This document shows positions 1 through 7,453 of a stretch of DNA of 40,028 nt, piece by piece. This DNA comes from Bradyrhizobium rifense (lineage in GTDB: Bacteria; Pseudomonadota; Alphaproteobacteria; Rhizobiales; Xanthobacteraceae), in contig NZ_VSSS01000025.1 of assembly GCF_008123425.1 (NCBI RefSeq), positions 1-40,028 of the forward strand. The letters run 5' to 3'. The position numbers and the translations under genes are program-made. Under the pieces are notes generated by a model. It saw nothing but the letters and a program-made list of their open reading frames with translations, was not told the origin of the DNA and did no database searches. Position 1 is the first letter of the stretch; each line of letters opens with the position of its first letter.

Positions 1-60
1 CTCCTTGGCCGAATGCCGAAACAAACGAATTGGCTCACAGGCTCTACGGACCATCAGCCT

Positions 61-444
61 TCACTTCCCCGTCTGGTCGAGAAACACGTAGAGCGCAGCG
101 ATCCTGCCATCCTCCACGATGATGACGTCCCACCCGGTGTAATCAGGTGCTTCGCCCCGCGGACCTGATGTCCAGGCCAGTCGTCCGGCGTTGTGAAGCG
201 CTTGGGGCTCGCCGGTCGGTGTGTAGACGAAGTGGGGATGCGTGGCCCGCAGATCGCCGGCGAACTTGTCGATCGCGTCGCGGCCGACAACGACGCCTGG
301 CGGGACGTACAGGGTGGCGTTCTCCGTCCAGAGCTCGTCGATTGCGGCGCGGCGGCGCTTTGCGTCGCCCTCGCCGAAAACCTCCTGAAGGTTGCGGTGA
401 AGCAGTTCGTGGATGCGATCTGCCGATTCATTGGTCCGGGTCAT
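61..444 (-). CDS. NTF2-like / SnoaL-like small protein
   Basis: A 127-residue protein with the pattern of the NTF2-like (SnoaL, ketosteroid-isomerase-like) fold: an N-terminal helix, a conserved LWTENATLYVP stretch near residues 38-48, a VVVGRDAIDKF segment, and a C-terminal DGRIAALYVFLD strand. Members are single cone-shaped domains that bind small hydrophobic molecules and may be enzymes or plain binding proteins. The sequence does not say which, so no reaction is assigned. The ATG at 444 has a GGAG Shine-Dalgarno about 8 bases upstream. It lies 45 bp downstream of the SDR gene on the same strand, so the two are probably cotranscribed. Such pairs are common in small catabolic or detoxification operons under LysR control. 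Confidence 0.8.
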   Translation of the reverse strand: MTRTNESADRIHELLHRNLQEVFGEGDAKRRRAAIDELWTENATLYVPPGVVVGRDAIDKFAGDLRATHPHFVYTPTGEPQALHNAGRLAWTSGPRGEAPDYTGWDVIIVEDGRIAALYVFLDQTGK

Positions 445-489
445 CGGTTGTCTCCAATTTCGATAAGTTGTGCCGGAGTCAGGCGCGCT

Positions 490-1242
490 TCAGATTTGAG
501 CCTGGCCGCCGTCGACGAAGAGCTCGACGCCATTGACGAAGCTTGCTTCGTCGGAAGCCAGGAACAGCACGGCCTTGGCGATCTCCTCGGGCTGGCCGAC
601 GCGGCCGGCCGGAATGAGTCCCGCGAGATAGGTCTTCGTGCCTGCCGCCTGCTCACCGCCACCGAACAGATGGTTCAGCGCAGGCGTGTCGGTGACGCCG
701 GGGCTGACCGCGTTGACGCGGATGTGTCGGTCCTTCAGGTCGAGGATCCAATTACGCGCGAAGTTGCGCACCGCCGCCTTGGTTGCCGAATAGACGCTGA
801 AGGCCGGCGTACCGGAGATGCTGGTGGTCGACGCGTTCAGCACGATGGAGGCGCCTTCGCGGAGCAAGGGTAGCGCCTTCTGAACCGTGAAGAGGACGCC
901 CTTCACGTTGGTGTCGAACGTGCGCTGATAGTGCTCCTCGGTGATCGCGCCGAGCGGCGCGAACTCGCCGCCGCCGGCATTGGCGAAGATCACGTCGATC
1001 TGCTGGTGCTTCTTTTGGACGGCGTCGTAGAGGCGGTCGATGTCGGCGAGATTGGCCATGTCGCCCTGCACGCCGGTCACGCGGCCACCGATCGATTTCA
1101 CCGCAGCGTCGAGCGCGTCCTGGCGGCGGCCGGTGATGAACACCGAGGCGCCCTCAGCCGCAAAAGCCTTCGCGGTCGCAAGGCCGATGCCGCTCGTGCC
1201 GCCGGTCACCACCACGACCTTGTTGTTGAACCTGTTCGTCAT
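490..1242 (-). CDS. SDR family oxidoreductase
   Basis: A 250-residue classical short-chain dehydrogenase/reductase, probably cytosolic and NAD(P)-dependent. Visible motifs are the nucleotide-binding TGGTSGIG (residues 13-20), the NAG motif near residue 88, catalytic Ser138, and Tyr151-x3-Lys155 in YSATK. The C-terminal FVNGVELFVDGG is typical of the 3-oxoacyl-ACP-reductase-like branch. An arginine pair after beta-strand 2 (GRR, 38-40) suggests NADPH preference; this is inference. The ATG at 1242 is preferred over an upstream in-frame start because AAGGAG lies just before it and the Rossmann fold begins directly afterwards. It is divergent from the LysR gene and is probably its target, cotranscribed with the NTF2-like gene. 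The substrate is unknown. Confidence 0.92.
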   Translation of the reverse strand: MTNRFNNKVVVVTGGTSGIGLATAKAFAAEGASVFITGRRQDALDAAVKSIGGRVTGVQGDMANLADIDRLYDAVQKKHQQIDVIFANAGGGEFAPLGAITEEHYQRTFDTNVKGVLFTVQKALPLLREGASIVLNASTTSISGTPAFSVYSATKAAVRNFARNWILDLKDRHIRVNAVSPGVTDTPALNHLFGGGEQAAGTKTYLAGLIPAGRVGQPEEIAKAVLFLASDEASFVNGVELFVDGGQAQI

Positions 1243-1357
1243 CGTCCGTCTCCTTCGAAAGCACGTGGCGAAATCGCCGTTGCCCGTCGTAAATGCCAAT
1301 GGAACGATGGTGCGAACAGACGGGAAATATGGTACTCAGCGTTCTATGAGAGGAACG
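1243..1357. promoter_or_regulatory. Divergent SDR / LysR control region
   Basis: This 115-bp gap between divergent starts is where a LysR-type regulator normally binds. It contains a short dyad, GGCGA-AA-TCGCC (1267-1278), and three copies of a GGAACG/CGTTCT element at 1311-1316, 1340-1345 (inverted) and 1352-1357. The last copy overlaps the ribosome-binding region of the LysR gene. The motifs are seen directly; their use as operators is inferred from the arrangement. Confidence 0.45.
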
Positions 1358-2251
1358 ATGAAGGCCGATTTGAACGACTTTGCCTATTTTGCCGAGGTGG
1401 TTGGGCACGGCGGATTCACCGCCGCCGGACGTGCCTTGCGCGAGCCCAAGTCAAAGCTCAGCCGGCGGATTGCAGGTCTTGAGGAGCGCCTGGGGCTGCG
1501 CCTCATCGAGCGATCAAGCCGACGCTTTCGCGTCACCGAGGTGGGGCAAGCCTTCTACGAGCGCTGTCGGGCGATCCTGACTGAAGCCGAGCAGGCCGAG
1601 GCGCTGGTGACGCAAGCGCAGGCCGAGCCTCACGGCCGCATTCGCTTCAGTTGCCCGACCGGCATGGTCGCGGAAATGTCTGGGCTCATCGCAAGCTTCC
1701 TGACGCGCTATCCCAAGGTGCGCCTGCAACTCGTCGCCATCGACCGGCCGGTCGACCTGATCGACGAGCGGATCGACGTGGCCTTGCGCATTCGGTCCGA
1801 ACTCACGGGTGATGCAGCGCTGACGATGCGATCGCTCGGCACCTCCACGCGCATTCTTGTTGCAAGCCCCCAGCTTGCAGGCCGGCTGCGAACGCTGGAT
1901 GACCTGACCGCGCTTCCTATCCTGGCGACATCAGATAACGACGCGCTGGTCGAATGGCATCTGCAGACCGACGATGGACAGGCGCGCGTTCTCAAGCTCG
2001 AACCGCGCATGGGATGCGGCGACTTTGGCGCGGTGCGTGATGCGGCGGTCGCCGGTCTCGGTGTTGGGTTGCTGCCCAATCACCTCTGTCGGGATGCGCT
2101 TGACCAGGGCAAGCTTGTCCATGTGCTCAGGGAGTGGCGCGGTCACCGCGGCATGGTGCATCTCGTGTTCACAACGCGACGCGGCCTGCCGCGGGCCGTT
2201 CGCGCGCTGATCGATCATCTCGCGGCGGGGTTTTCCAAGACGTTGGTGTAG
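1358..2251 (+). CDS. LysR-family transcriptional regulator
   Basis: A 297-residue LysR-type regulator. Residues 1-60 form the winged helix-turn-helix (FAYFAEVVGHGGFTAAGRAL, then SRRIAGLEERLGLRLIERSS). The remainder is the periplasmic-binding-protein-like effector domain, from about residue 90 (GRIRFSCPTGM) to the C-terminus, including GLGVGLLPNHLC. The ATG at 1358 is chosen because AGGA at 1351 is well placed and the protein then starts with the usual short lead-in to the HTH. An alternative ATG lies 12 bases upstream. Gene position implies control of the divergent SDR/NTF2-like pair and of itself. The sequence resembles the LysR subgroup that pairs with a single divergent oxidoreductase. The effector is unknown. 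Confidence 0.92.
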   Translation: MKADLNDFAYFAEVVGHGGFTAAGRALREPKSKLSRRIAGLEERLGLRLIERSSRRFRVTEVGQAFYERCRAILTEAEQAEALVTQAQAEPHGRIRFSCPTGMVAEMSGLIASFLTRYPKVRLQLVAIDRPVDLIDERIDVALRIRSELTGDAALTMRSLGTSTRILVASPQLAGRLRTLDDLTALPILATSDNDALVEWHLQTDDGQARVLKLEPRMGCGDFGAVRDAAVAGLGVGLLPNHLCRDALDQGKLVHVLREWRGHRGMVHLVFTTRRGLPRAVRALIDHLAAGFSKTLV

Positions 2252-2279
2252 GGCGCTCTCTTGGGCAGCGGTCTCGTAG

Positions 2280-2366
2280 GGTGAGCAAAGCGAAGCGTGC
2301 CCACCGTTGCTTCCGACGAAACTCAGACAGAAGTGGTGGGCACGGCGCTGTGCGCCTTTGCCCACC
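2280..2366. repeat. Bradyrhizobium-type intergenic hairpin repeat
   Basis: An 87-bp imperfect palindrome. GGTGAGCAAAG (2280-2290) pairs with CTTTGCCCACC (2356-2366), and GCGTGCCCACC (2294-2304) pairs with GGTGGGCACGG (2335-2345), closing a loop of about 30 bases. Elements of the form GTAGGGTGGGCAAAGCG...CTTTGCCCACC recur in Bradyrhizobium intergenic regions. A partial relative lies at the right window end. It may act as a terminator-like structure behind the LysR gene. No transposase is attached. Confidence 0.7.
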
Positions 2367-2490
2367 GAGAGAGACCGTCATCCGCGCCCGCGCTGCACCT
2401 CGCGCTCGACTGCAGTCCATGTCGTGCGGGCCACGGCCAGCAATTTTCCACCTTCATCATGCGGCGGGACGAAACCGTAAGCCTCTTTTT

Positions 2491-2507
2491 TTGGCACGTT
2501 TCGTGCC
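2491..2507 (+). promoter_or_regulatory. Sigma-54 (RpoN) promoter for cyanase
   Basis: The string TTGGCACGTTTCGTGCC matches the sigma-54 consensus TTGGCACG-N4-TTGC with one mismatch, a G for the first T of TTGC. It keeps the required GG (2493-2494), 10-base spacing and GC (2505-2506). Its -12 element lies about 50 bp before the cynS ATG. Part of the match is also a perfect GGCACG-TTT-CGTGCC hairpin. An exact NtrC half-site, TGCACC, sits at 2394-2399, but no full NtrC palindrome is visible. Nitrogen control of a cyanate-degrading enzyme would be biologically sensible. Confidence 0.6.
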
Positions 2508-2557
2508 TCCCAAAACGGCACGTCCGTCACATTAGCCTGGCCAAGGGAGACCCCGAC

Positions 2558-3046
2558 ATGAAACGCGAAGACCTCACCGAGAAGCTGCTCGACATCAAGC
2601 GCGAGAAGGGCTGGAGCTGGAAACATATCTGCGAGAAAATCGGCGGCTACTCGGAAGTGCTGATCGTCGGCGCGATCATGGGACAGATGAAGCTGACGAA
2701 GCCGCAGGCGGCCAATGCCGGCGAGCTGTTCGGCCTGTCGAAGAGCGAGACCACGATGCTCAACGAGGTGCCGATGCGCGGCACCGGCACGCCGATGCCG
2801 CCGACCGATCCGCTGATCTACCGCTTCTACGAGATGGTGATGGTGAACGGCCCGGCCTGGAAGGCGCTGATCGAGGAAGAGTTCGGCGACGGCATCATGT
2901 CGGCGATCGACTTCGATATGGGCATCGAGCGCGTCGCCAACCCGAAGGGCGACCGCGTCAAGATCACGATGTCAGGCAAATTCCTGCCGTACAAATATTA
3001 TGGCGCCAGCGGCAACGTGCCGGAGTACGGCTTCAAGGAAGAGTAA
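2558..3046 (+). CDS. cynS: Cyanate hydratase (cyanase)
   Basis: Cyanase, 162 residues, close to the family's usual 156-160. It converts cyanate plus bicarbonate to ammonia and CO2 through a carbamate, detoxifying cyanate and releasing nitrogen. The N-terminal helical domain (1-80) precedes the catalytic C-terminal domain. The active-site set equivalent to E. coli R96/E99/S122 is present as Arg89 and Glu92 in YRFYEM and Ser115 in GIMSAI. The enzyme is a decamer in characterised members. The ATG at 2558 follows AAGGGAGA. No carbonic anhydrase (cynT) or cyanate transporter gene is adjacent, so it stands alone. A sigma-54-type promoter lies just upstream, pointing to nitrogen-status control rather than a neighbouring CynR. 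Confidence 0.97.
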   Translation: MKREDLTEKLLDIKREKGWSWKHICEKIGGYSEVLIVGAIMGQMKLTKPQAANAGELFGLSKSETTMLNEVPMRGTGTPMPPTDPLIYRFYEMVMVNGPAWKALIEEEFGDGIMSAIDFDMGIERVANPKGDRVKITMSGKFLPYKYYGASGNVPEYGFKEE

Positions 3047-3052
3047 GAGAGC

Positions 3053-3111
3053 GCGAATGGCGAGGTGCGAATGGATAGTTCCACTCGCTATTCGCTACTC
3101 ACACTTCGCTA
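3053..3111. repeat. Degenerate GCGAATGG / CGCTATTC repeat between convergent genes
   Basis: Between convergent cynS and purB the sequence GCGAATGG occurs at 3053-3060 and 3067-3074. It is followed by inverted relatives (CTCGCTATTCGCTACTC at 3084-3100, then ACTTCGCTAC). The halves can fold on each other as a long imperfect hairpin. The purB stop codon (3109-3111) lies at its right end. It may work as a bidirectional terminator. Strings of this kind recur in Bradyrhizobium spacers. Confidence 0.5.
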
Positions 3112-4539
3112 CAAGATCGCTCCCGGCGTGTACTTGGCCGCTTCAGGCTTCGCCTTTGCCAGCGCGTCGACCTGCTCGGCGAAATAGTCGACCTGAGCGC
3201 CGGCATCGCCTGAATTGGCACGTCCGTGATCGAGTACGCGCTGCAGTTCGGCTTCGCTGAGGCCGAGGCGCTGGTCGGCGGCGAGACGCTTGAGCAGGTC
3301 GTTCTGCACGATCTTGCCGGTGCGGAGGTCGCGGATGGCCGCGACCGCGTGCTCCTTGATCGCCTCATGCGCGCCTTCACGGCCGGCCCCCTTCTTCACC
3401 GCTTCCATCATCACCGTGGTGGTGAGCAGGAAGGGCAGGTAACGGTTCAGCTCGGTCGCGACGACGGCGTCGAACACTTCCATCTGGTCGAGCACGGAAA
3501 GCAACGTCTCGAGCAGGCCATCCATGGCGAGGAAGGCGTCGGGCAGCATGACGCGGCGGACGACCGAACAGGAGACGTCGCCTTCGTTCCATTGATCGCC
3601 GGCGAGGCCTGCGGCCATCGCGAGATAGCCCTTCAGCACGACATGCAGGCCGTTGATGCGCTCGCAGGAGCGGCTGTTCATCTTGTGCGGCATCGCGGAG
3701 GAGCCGACCTGGCCCTTGGCAAAACCTTCGCTGGCGAGCTCGTGGCCCGCCATCAGTCGAATGGTCTTGGCGAAATTGCCGGGACCGCTGGCGAGCTCGG
3801 TGAGGACGCTGACCGCGCGGAAGTCGAGGCTGCGCGGATAGACCTGGCCGACCGCATCGAAGCTCTTGGGCAGACCGAGGTGCTTGAGGATTTGCTGTTC
3901 GAGCGCGCGCGCCTTGCCGGCGTCGCCGTTGAACAGCGTGATCTGGTCGAGCCGGGTGCCGACCGCGCCCTTCAGGCCGCGCGCGGGATAGGTGTCGAGC
4001 ACGTTGACCAGGCTCTGATGCCCAACCAGCATCTCCTCGCCGAACATGGCGATGCGCTTGCCGAGTGTCGTGACCTGCGCGGCCACATTGTGCGTGCGCG
4101 CCGTGAACGGCATGTCGCGCAATTGCTTGGCGTGCTTGGCAAAGCGAATGAGCGCGGCGATGCTCTTGGTCTCGATCAGCTGCAGCCCGCGGTAGACCTG
4201 CAGCTGCTCCACATTCTCGGTGAGGTCGCGGCTGGTCATGCCCTTGTGCAGGTGCTCATGACCGGCCAGTTCGCAGAACTCCTCGATCCGCGCCTTCACG
4301 TCGTGGCGGGTGATGCGCTCGCGCCGCATGATGGAGTCCAGGTCGACCTGGTCCTTGACGCGCTCGTAAGCCTCGATCACGCCATCGGGCACGGGAATAC
4401 CGAGATCGCGCTGGCCTTTCAGCACGGCGATCCAGTAGTCGCGTTCGAGGCGAACCTTGCCTTCGCCGCTCCAGATGGAGCGCATGGCGGGCGTGGCGTA
4501 GCGTTGGGCGAGAACGTTGGAAATGTGATCTTGGGACAT
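3109..4539 (-). CDS. purB: Adenylosuccinate lyase
   Basis: PurB, 476 residues. It catalyses two eliminations of fumarate: SAICAR to AICAR, and adenylosuccinate to AMP. The fumarase/aspartase-superfamily signature is seen as GQVGSSAMPHKMNSRSCERI, holding the mobile-loop serines. The N-terminal HKGMTSRDLTENVEQLQ and the ARTHNVAAQ segments carry the other active-site residues. The length and these blocks resemble the roughly 470-480-residue actinobacterial PurB class more than the roughly 435-residue form I expect in alphaproteobacteria; this is from memory. The ATG at 4539 (MSQDH) is chosen; an ATG nine bases upstream is possible. It lies downstream of the zeta-inhibitor gene and close to purC, matching its pathway. 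Confidence 0.95.
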   Translation of the reverse strand: MSQDHISNVLAQRYATPAMRSIWSGEGKVRLERDYWIAVLKGQRDLGIPVPDGVIEAYERVKDQVDLDSIMRRERITRHDVKARIEEFCELAGHEHLHKGMTSRDLTENVEQLQVYRGLQLIETKSIAALIRFAKHAKQLRDMPFTARTHNVAAQVTTLGKRIAMFGEEMLVGHQSLVNVLDTYPARGLKGAVGTRLDQITLFNGDAGKARALEQQILKHLGLPKSFDAVGQVYPRSLDFRAVSVLTELASGPGNFAKTIRLMAGHELASEGFAKGQVGSSAMPHKMNSRSCERINGLHVVLKGYLAMAAGLAGDQWNEGDVSCSVVRRVMLPDAFLAMDGLLETLLSVLDQMEVFDAVVATELNRYLPFLLTTTVMMEAVKKGAGREGAHEAIKEHAVAAIRDLRTGKIVQNDLLKRLAADQRLGLSEAELQRVLDHGRANSGDAGAQVDYFAEQVDALAKAKPEAAKYTPGAIL

Positions 4540-4590
4540 GCCGCCCATTTGGCATTGCCCGGGGCTGGCTGCAAGCCCGAGAGGGCGAGC

Positions 4591-4617
4591 GGCGGAGGCC
4601 TTCCAAGGCCATCCGCC
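4591..4617 (-). terminator. Strong hairpin between zeta-inhibitor gene and purB
   Basis: GGCGGAGGCCTT (4591-4602) pairs across a CC loop with AAGGCC-A-TCCGCC (4605-4617), giving a 12-bp stem with one bulge. It lies just after the stop of the zeta-inhibitor gene and before purB on the minus strand. No T-run follows, so it may attenuate or stabilise mRNA rather than fully terminate. Confidence 0.4.
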
Positions 4618-4631
4618 GTCTGCTGTTAAGC

Positions 4632-4955
4632 TTACTTCCCGGCCTTCACCTCGGCGGCCGCGACGGCGATCAGCTCGCCCATCTTGCCGCGAATCGCCTG
4701 TTCGGTGACGGCGACGTTCTTGGCGGCGAAATCGGCCATGACCTTGCGCAGGACGTCGCCATCGCCGGCCTCCTCGAAATCGGCCGCGACGACCTCCTTG
4801 GCATAGGCGGTGGCGGCTTCGCCTGATATTCCGAGCTTTTCGGCCGCGCACAGCCCCAGCAGCCGGTTGCGGCGGGCCTCCGCCCTGAATTTCTGCTCCT
4901 CGTCGAGGGCAAATTTCTTCTCAAAGCCTTCCTCGCGCTTGTTGAACTCGCTCAT
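4632..4955 (-). CDS. F1Fo-ATPase inhibitor subunit zeta (DUF1476)
   Basis: A 107-residue protein of the DUF1476 family. The Paracoccus member is the zeta subunit, a natural inhibitor of the alphaproteobacterial F1-ATPase that blocks rotor back-rotation with its N-terminal segment. Family blocks are visible: FNKREEGFEKKFALDEE at the N-terminus, then the four-helix region with EARRNRLLGLCAAEKLG and YAKEVVAADFEEAGDGDV. The ATG at 4955 is the only reasonable start. It sits upstream of purB on the same strand and divergent from purC. It is away from any atp genes, and its distance from its target complex suggests independent regulation. Strength of inhibition varies between species and cannot be read from the sequence. 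Confidence 0.9.
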   Translation of the reverse strand: MSEFNKREEGFEKKFALDEEQKFRAEARRNRLLGLCAAEKLGISGEAATAYAKEVVAADFEEAGDGDVLRKVMADFAAKNVAVTEQAIRGKMGELIAVAAAEVKAGK

Positions 4956-5275
4956 GCGTCTTCCAATTCCCTGGGCTGCAGGACGTGGCGGCCCTCGTTG
5001 CGAGGGCCCGTGCGCATGCCTAGATAGGGGGCACGAATCGGCGAAACAACGAGCCGTAAAGCCGCAGGCAAGGTGGTATAAGTCAGCGTCGGATGGGCCG
5101 GATCGATTGTGCTGGGACAGCCAATCGGATAGGTTGCCTAAAGGCTTGGTTCCCGTTCTGTTTCCAAGGATTCGGATGGGGGTCCAGGCCGTTCACGGCA
5201 GCTCCGCTGTGGGTCGTAACCTGGTAACCGGAGCACACCAAATACATGGATTTCAACAAAACACGGTACATCCCA
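4956..5275. promoter_or_regulatory. 320-bp divergent region between zeta-inhibitor gene and purC
   Basis: This must hold the promoters for both divergent transcription units. I find no convincing -35/-10 pair and no known purine riboswitch fold. Small dyads are visible, such as CAGC-TCC-GCTG near 5199-5209 and overlapping GGTTAC/GTAACC motifs around 5215-5230. An in-frame ATG at 5246 could extend PurC by ten residues. Otherwise I see no coding sequence. Confidence 0.4.
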
Positions 5276-6043
5276 ATGAGCCGTCGGCGTCGCATTTATG
5301 AAGGCAAGGCAAAGGTTCTCTATGAAGGTCCTGAGCCCGGTACCCTGATCCAGCACTTCAAGGATGACGCCACAGCGTTCAATGCGAAGAAGCATCAGGT
5401 CATCGAGGGCAAGGGTGTCCTCAACAACCGGATCTCGGAGTACCTGTTTCAGCACCTCAACGACATCGGGGTGCCGACCCATTTCATCCGCCGCCTCAAC
5501 ATGCGCGAGCAGTTGATTCGCGAGGTCGAGATCGTGCCGCTCGAGGTGGTCGTGCGGAACGTTGCCGCCGGATCGCTGTCGCAGCGCCTGGGCATCGAGG
5601 AGGGCACCCAGCTGCCCCGTTCGATCATCGAATTCTATTACAAGAACGACCAGCTCAACGACCCCATGGTGTCGGAAGAGCACATCACCGCCTTCGGCTG
5701 GGCCACGCCGCAGGAGATCGACGACATCATGGCGCTCGCCATCCGCGTCAACGACTTCCTCACCGGCCTTTTCCTCGGCATCGGTATCCGCCTCGTCGAC
5801 TTCAAGATGGAGTGCGGCCGGCTGTTCGAGAACGAGATGATGCGCATCATCGTCGCCGACGAGATCTCGCCGGACAGCTGCCGTCTGTGGGACATCAAGT
5901 CGAACGAGAAGCTCGACAAGGATCGTTTCCGCAGGGATCTCGGCGGCCTGCTCGAGGCCTACACCGAAGTTGCAAAACGCCTCGGCATCCTGATGGAGAA
6001 CGAGCGTCCGCAGGGCTCCGGCCCGGTGCTGGTGAAAAGCTAA
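5276..6043 (+). CDS. purC: SAICAR synthase
   Basis: Phosphoribosylaminoimidazole-succinocarboxamide synthase, 255 residues. It joins CAIR with aspartate using ATP in the eighth step of de novo purine synthesis. Diagnostic segments are [14 protein letters not shown] (nucleotide-binding strand at the start), [27 protein letters not shown] with the substrate-contact arginine, and [12 protein letters not shown] followed by [14 protein letters not shown], the metal and ATP region. The ATG at 5276 begins at the conserved [11 protein letters not shown] start at 5246 is possible because GGAG lies 12 bases before it, while 5276 lacks a clear Shine-Dalgarno. It is followed 11 bp later by purS in the same operon. 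Confidence 0.97.
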   Translation: MSRRRRIYEGKAKVLYEGPEPGTLIQHFKDDATAFNAKKHQVIEGKGVLNNRISEYLFQHLNDIGVPTHFIRRLNMREQLIREVEIVPLEVVVRNVAAGSLSQRLGIEEGTQLPRSIIEFYYKNDQLNDPMVSEEHITAFGWATPQEIDDIMALAIRVNDFLTGLFLGIGIRLVDFKMECGRLFENEMMRIIVADEISPDSCRLWDIKSNEKLDKDRFRRDLGGLLEAYTEVAKRLGILMENERPQGSGPVLVKS

Positions 6044-6054
6044 GGGGATTTAAC

Positions 6055-6294
6055 GTGAAGGCACGTGTTACCGTTACCCTGAAGACCGGCATCCTCGATC
6101 CGCAGGGCAAGGCCATCGAAGGCGCGCTGAAGTCGCTCGGCGTCGACGGCGTCGCCAGCGTCCGCCAGGGCAAGGTGTTCGACATCGAGCTCGCCGGCGC
6201 CGACAAGGCCAAGGCGGAAGCCGCGCTGAAGGACGCCGCCGACAAGCTGCTGGCGAATACCGTGATCGAGAACTATCGGGTCGAGATCGTCTGA
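6055..6294 (+). CDS. purS: FGAM synthase subunit PurS
   Basis: PurS, 79 residues, is the small bridging subunit of the three-part FGAM synthase (PurS-PurQ-PurL) found with short-form PurL. It begins with VKARVTVTLKTGILDPQGKAIEGAL and ends with LANTVIENYRVEIV, both standard for the family. The start is GTG at 6055, preceded by AAGGGGA. No ATG is available. It follows purC by 11 bp. The next pathway gene, purQ, is separated from it by an antiparallel corA-like gene, which is unusual for purS-purQ. Confidence 0.93.
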   Translation: MKARVTVTLKTGILDPQGKAIEGALKSLGVDGVASVRQGKVFDIELAGADKAKAEAALKDAADKLLANTVIENYRVEIV

Positions 6295-6316
6295 CGTCGG
6301 CGCGTCAGCGCTGGCG

Positions 6317-7333
6317 TCACAGCCACCCGACGCGGCGGAAGCGCCAGTACAATCCGAGGCAGGCGAGCGCCATCATCCCCATGACGACGAAATAGCTGTA
6401 CTCCCATTGCAGCTCGGGGATGTATTTGAAGTTCATCCCGTAGATGCCTGCGACTGCGGTGGGCACGGCGAGGATCGCCAGCCACGAGGCGAGCTTCTTC
6501 GACACCGCCGTCTCCTGCGCCTGGCCAACCAGCAGGCTCGCCTCGAAGGCGAAGGCCAGCACCTCGCGCATGGAATCGATGCGCTCCTGGATGTTGCGGA
6601 CGTGGTCGGTGACGTCGCGGAACAGTGTCTGCATCGCCGGGCGCACCATCGACAGCTCGTCATGCTCCAGCCGGCGGCAGACCTCGACCAGGGGGCCGAT
6701 GGCATTGCGGAGGCGCAAGAGGTCGCGGCGCAACATGTAGAGCCGCTCGATCTGCGCCTTGGTGATCGCGTTCGACAGCACGTAGTCCTCGATTTCCTCG
6801 ACCTCCTCGTGAATGCTCTCGAGCACGGGGGAGTAGTTGTCGACGATGAAATCGAGGATCGCATAGAGGATGTAGTCCTCGCCGCGCGCCAGCGCCCGCG
6901 GACAGCTCTCGCAGCGTTCGCGCACCGCCGTGTAGGAGGTCGAGGCGCCGTGACGGACCGTCACGAGATAGCCGTCGCCGATGAAGATGTGGGTCTCGCC
7001 GAAGGCGATGCGGCCCTCGGTCAATTGCGCCGTGCGCGCGACGATGAAGAGGGCCTCACCATATTGCTCGATCTTGGGCCGCTGATGGGCGTTGTTGGCG
7101 TCCTCGATGGCGAGCTCGTGCAGGTCGAACTGCTTCTGCACCGCGCCGAGCAGCGCCATGTCGGGCTCGTGCAGCCCGATCCAGACCACATGGCCGGGCT
7201 TGGCCCGCCAGCTCGACGCCTCGCTGATGGCGATGTTGGCGACGCGCCGGCCGTCGACATAGGCGCCGGCGGCGACGACGCCCTCGGCGGACACCGGTTC
7301 GGACTGCGATGCGGGCAGAGACGGGACATTCAT
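6317..7333 (-). CDS. CorA-family magnesium/cobalt transporter
   Basis: A 338-residue CorA (MIT) family inner-membrane channel for divalent cations, probably Mg2+. The large soluble N-terminal domain (about residues 1-275) contains FVAR-like and LRRDLLRLRN helices. The C-terminus has two transmembrane segments, around 278-297 (LASWLAILAVPTAVAGI) and 310-330. The signature YGMNF closes the first of them, followed by the periplasmic IPELQW loop. The RRVGWL basic tail ends the protein. The ATG at 7333 is taken because sequence upstream of it is unlike the family. It lies antiparallel between purS and purQ. Function in Zn or Co transport is possible, because family members differ in ion preference. 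Confidence 0.92.
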   Translation of the reverse strand: MNVPSLPASQSEPVSAEGVVAAGAYVDGRRVANIAISEASSWRAKPGHVVWIGLHEPDMALLGAVQKQFDLHELAIEDANNAHQRPKIEQYGEALFIVARTAQLTEGRIAFGETHIFIGDGYLVTVRHGASTSYTAVRERCESCPRALARGEDYILYAILDFIVDNYSPVLESIHEEVEEIEDYVLSNAITKAQIERLYMLRRDLLRLRNAIGPLVEVCRRLEHDELSMVRPAMQTLFRDVTDHVRNIQERIDSMREVLAFAFEASLLVGQAQETAVSKKLASWLAILAVPTAVAGIYGMNFKYIPELQWEYSYFVVMGMMALACLGLYWRFRRVGWL

Positions 7334-7453
7334 GGCTTCAATCCCGGGCAAAATCGTTGGGCAGGAGTGCCGTGGCCATGGCCTGTGTACAAGGCCGCCC
7401 GGCGAGGCTAGCACTGGTAAAATTCCCGTCAAATGGCTATGTCTCTTCACGAT

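Larger units (their letters stand above)
2252..2557. other. 306-bp intergenic region upstream of cynS
   Basis: This gap between the LysR gene and cynS holds the hairpin repeat at 2280-2366, a GC-rich stretch with an NtrC-like half-site (2394-2399), and the sigma-54-type promoter at 2491-2507. The 50-nt leader ends in a purine-rich AAGGGAGA (2543-2550) that serves as ribosome-binding site. No additional coding sequence is supported. Confidence 0.6.

Noticed and set aside
2392..2414. Possible full NtrC site upstream of the cynS promoter
   Set aside because: TGCACC and a TGCA are present, but the spacing (17 rather than 13 bases between TGCA starts) does not fit the NtrC palindrome. Only a half-site is kept.
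4956..5275. Purine riboswitch before purC
   Set aside because: No conserved riboswitch core or expected stem arrangement could be recognised in the leader.
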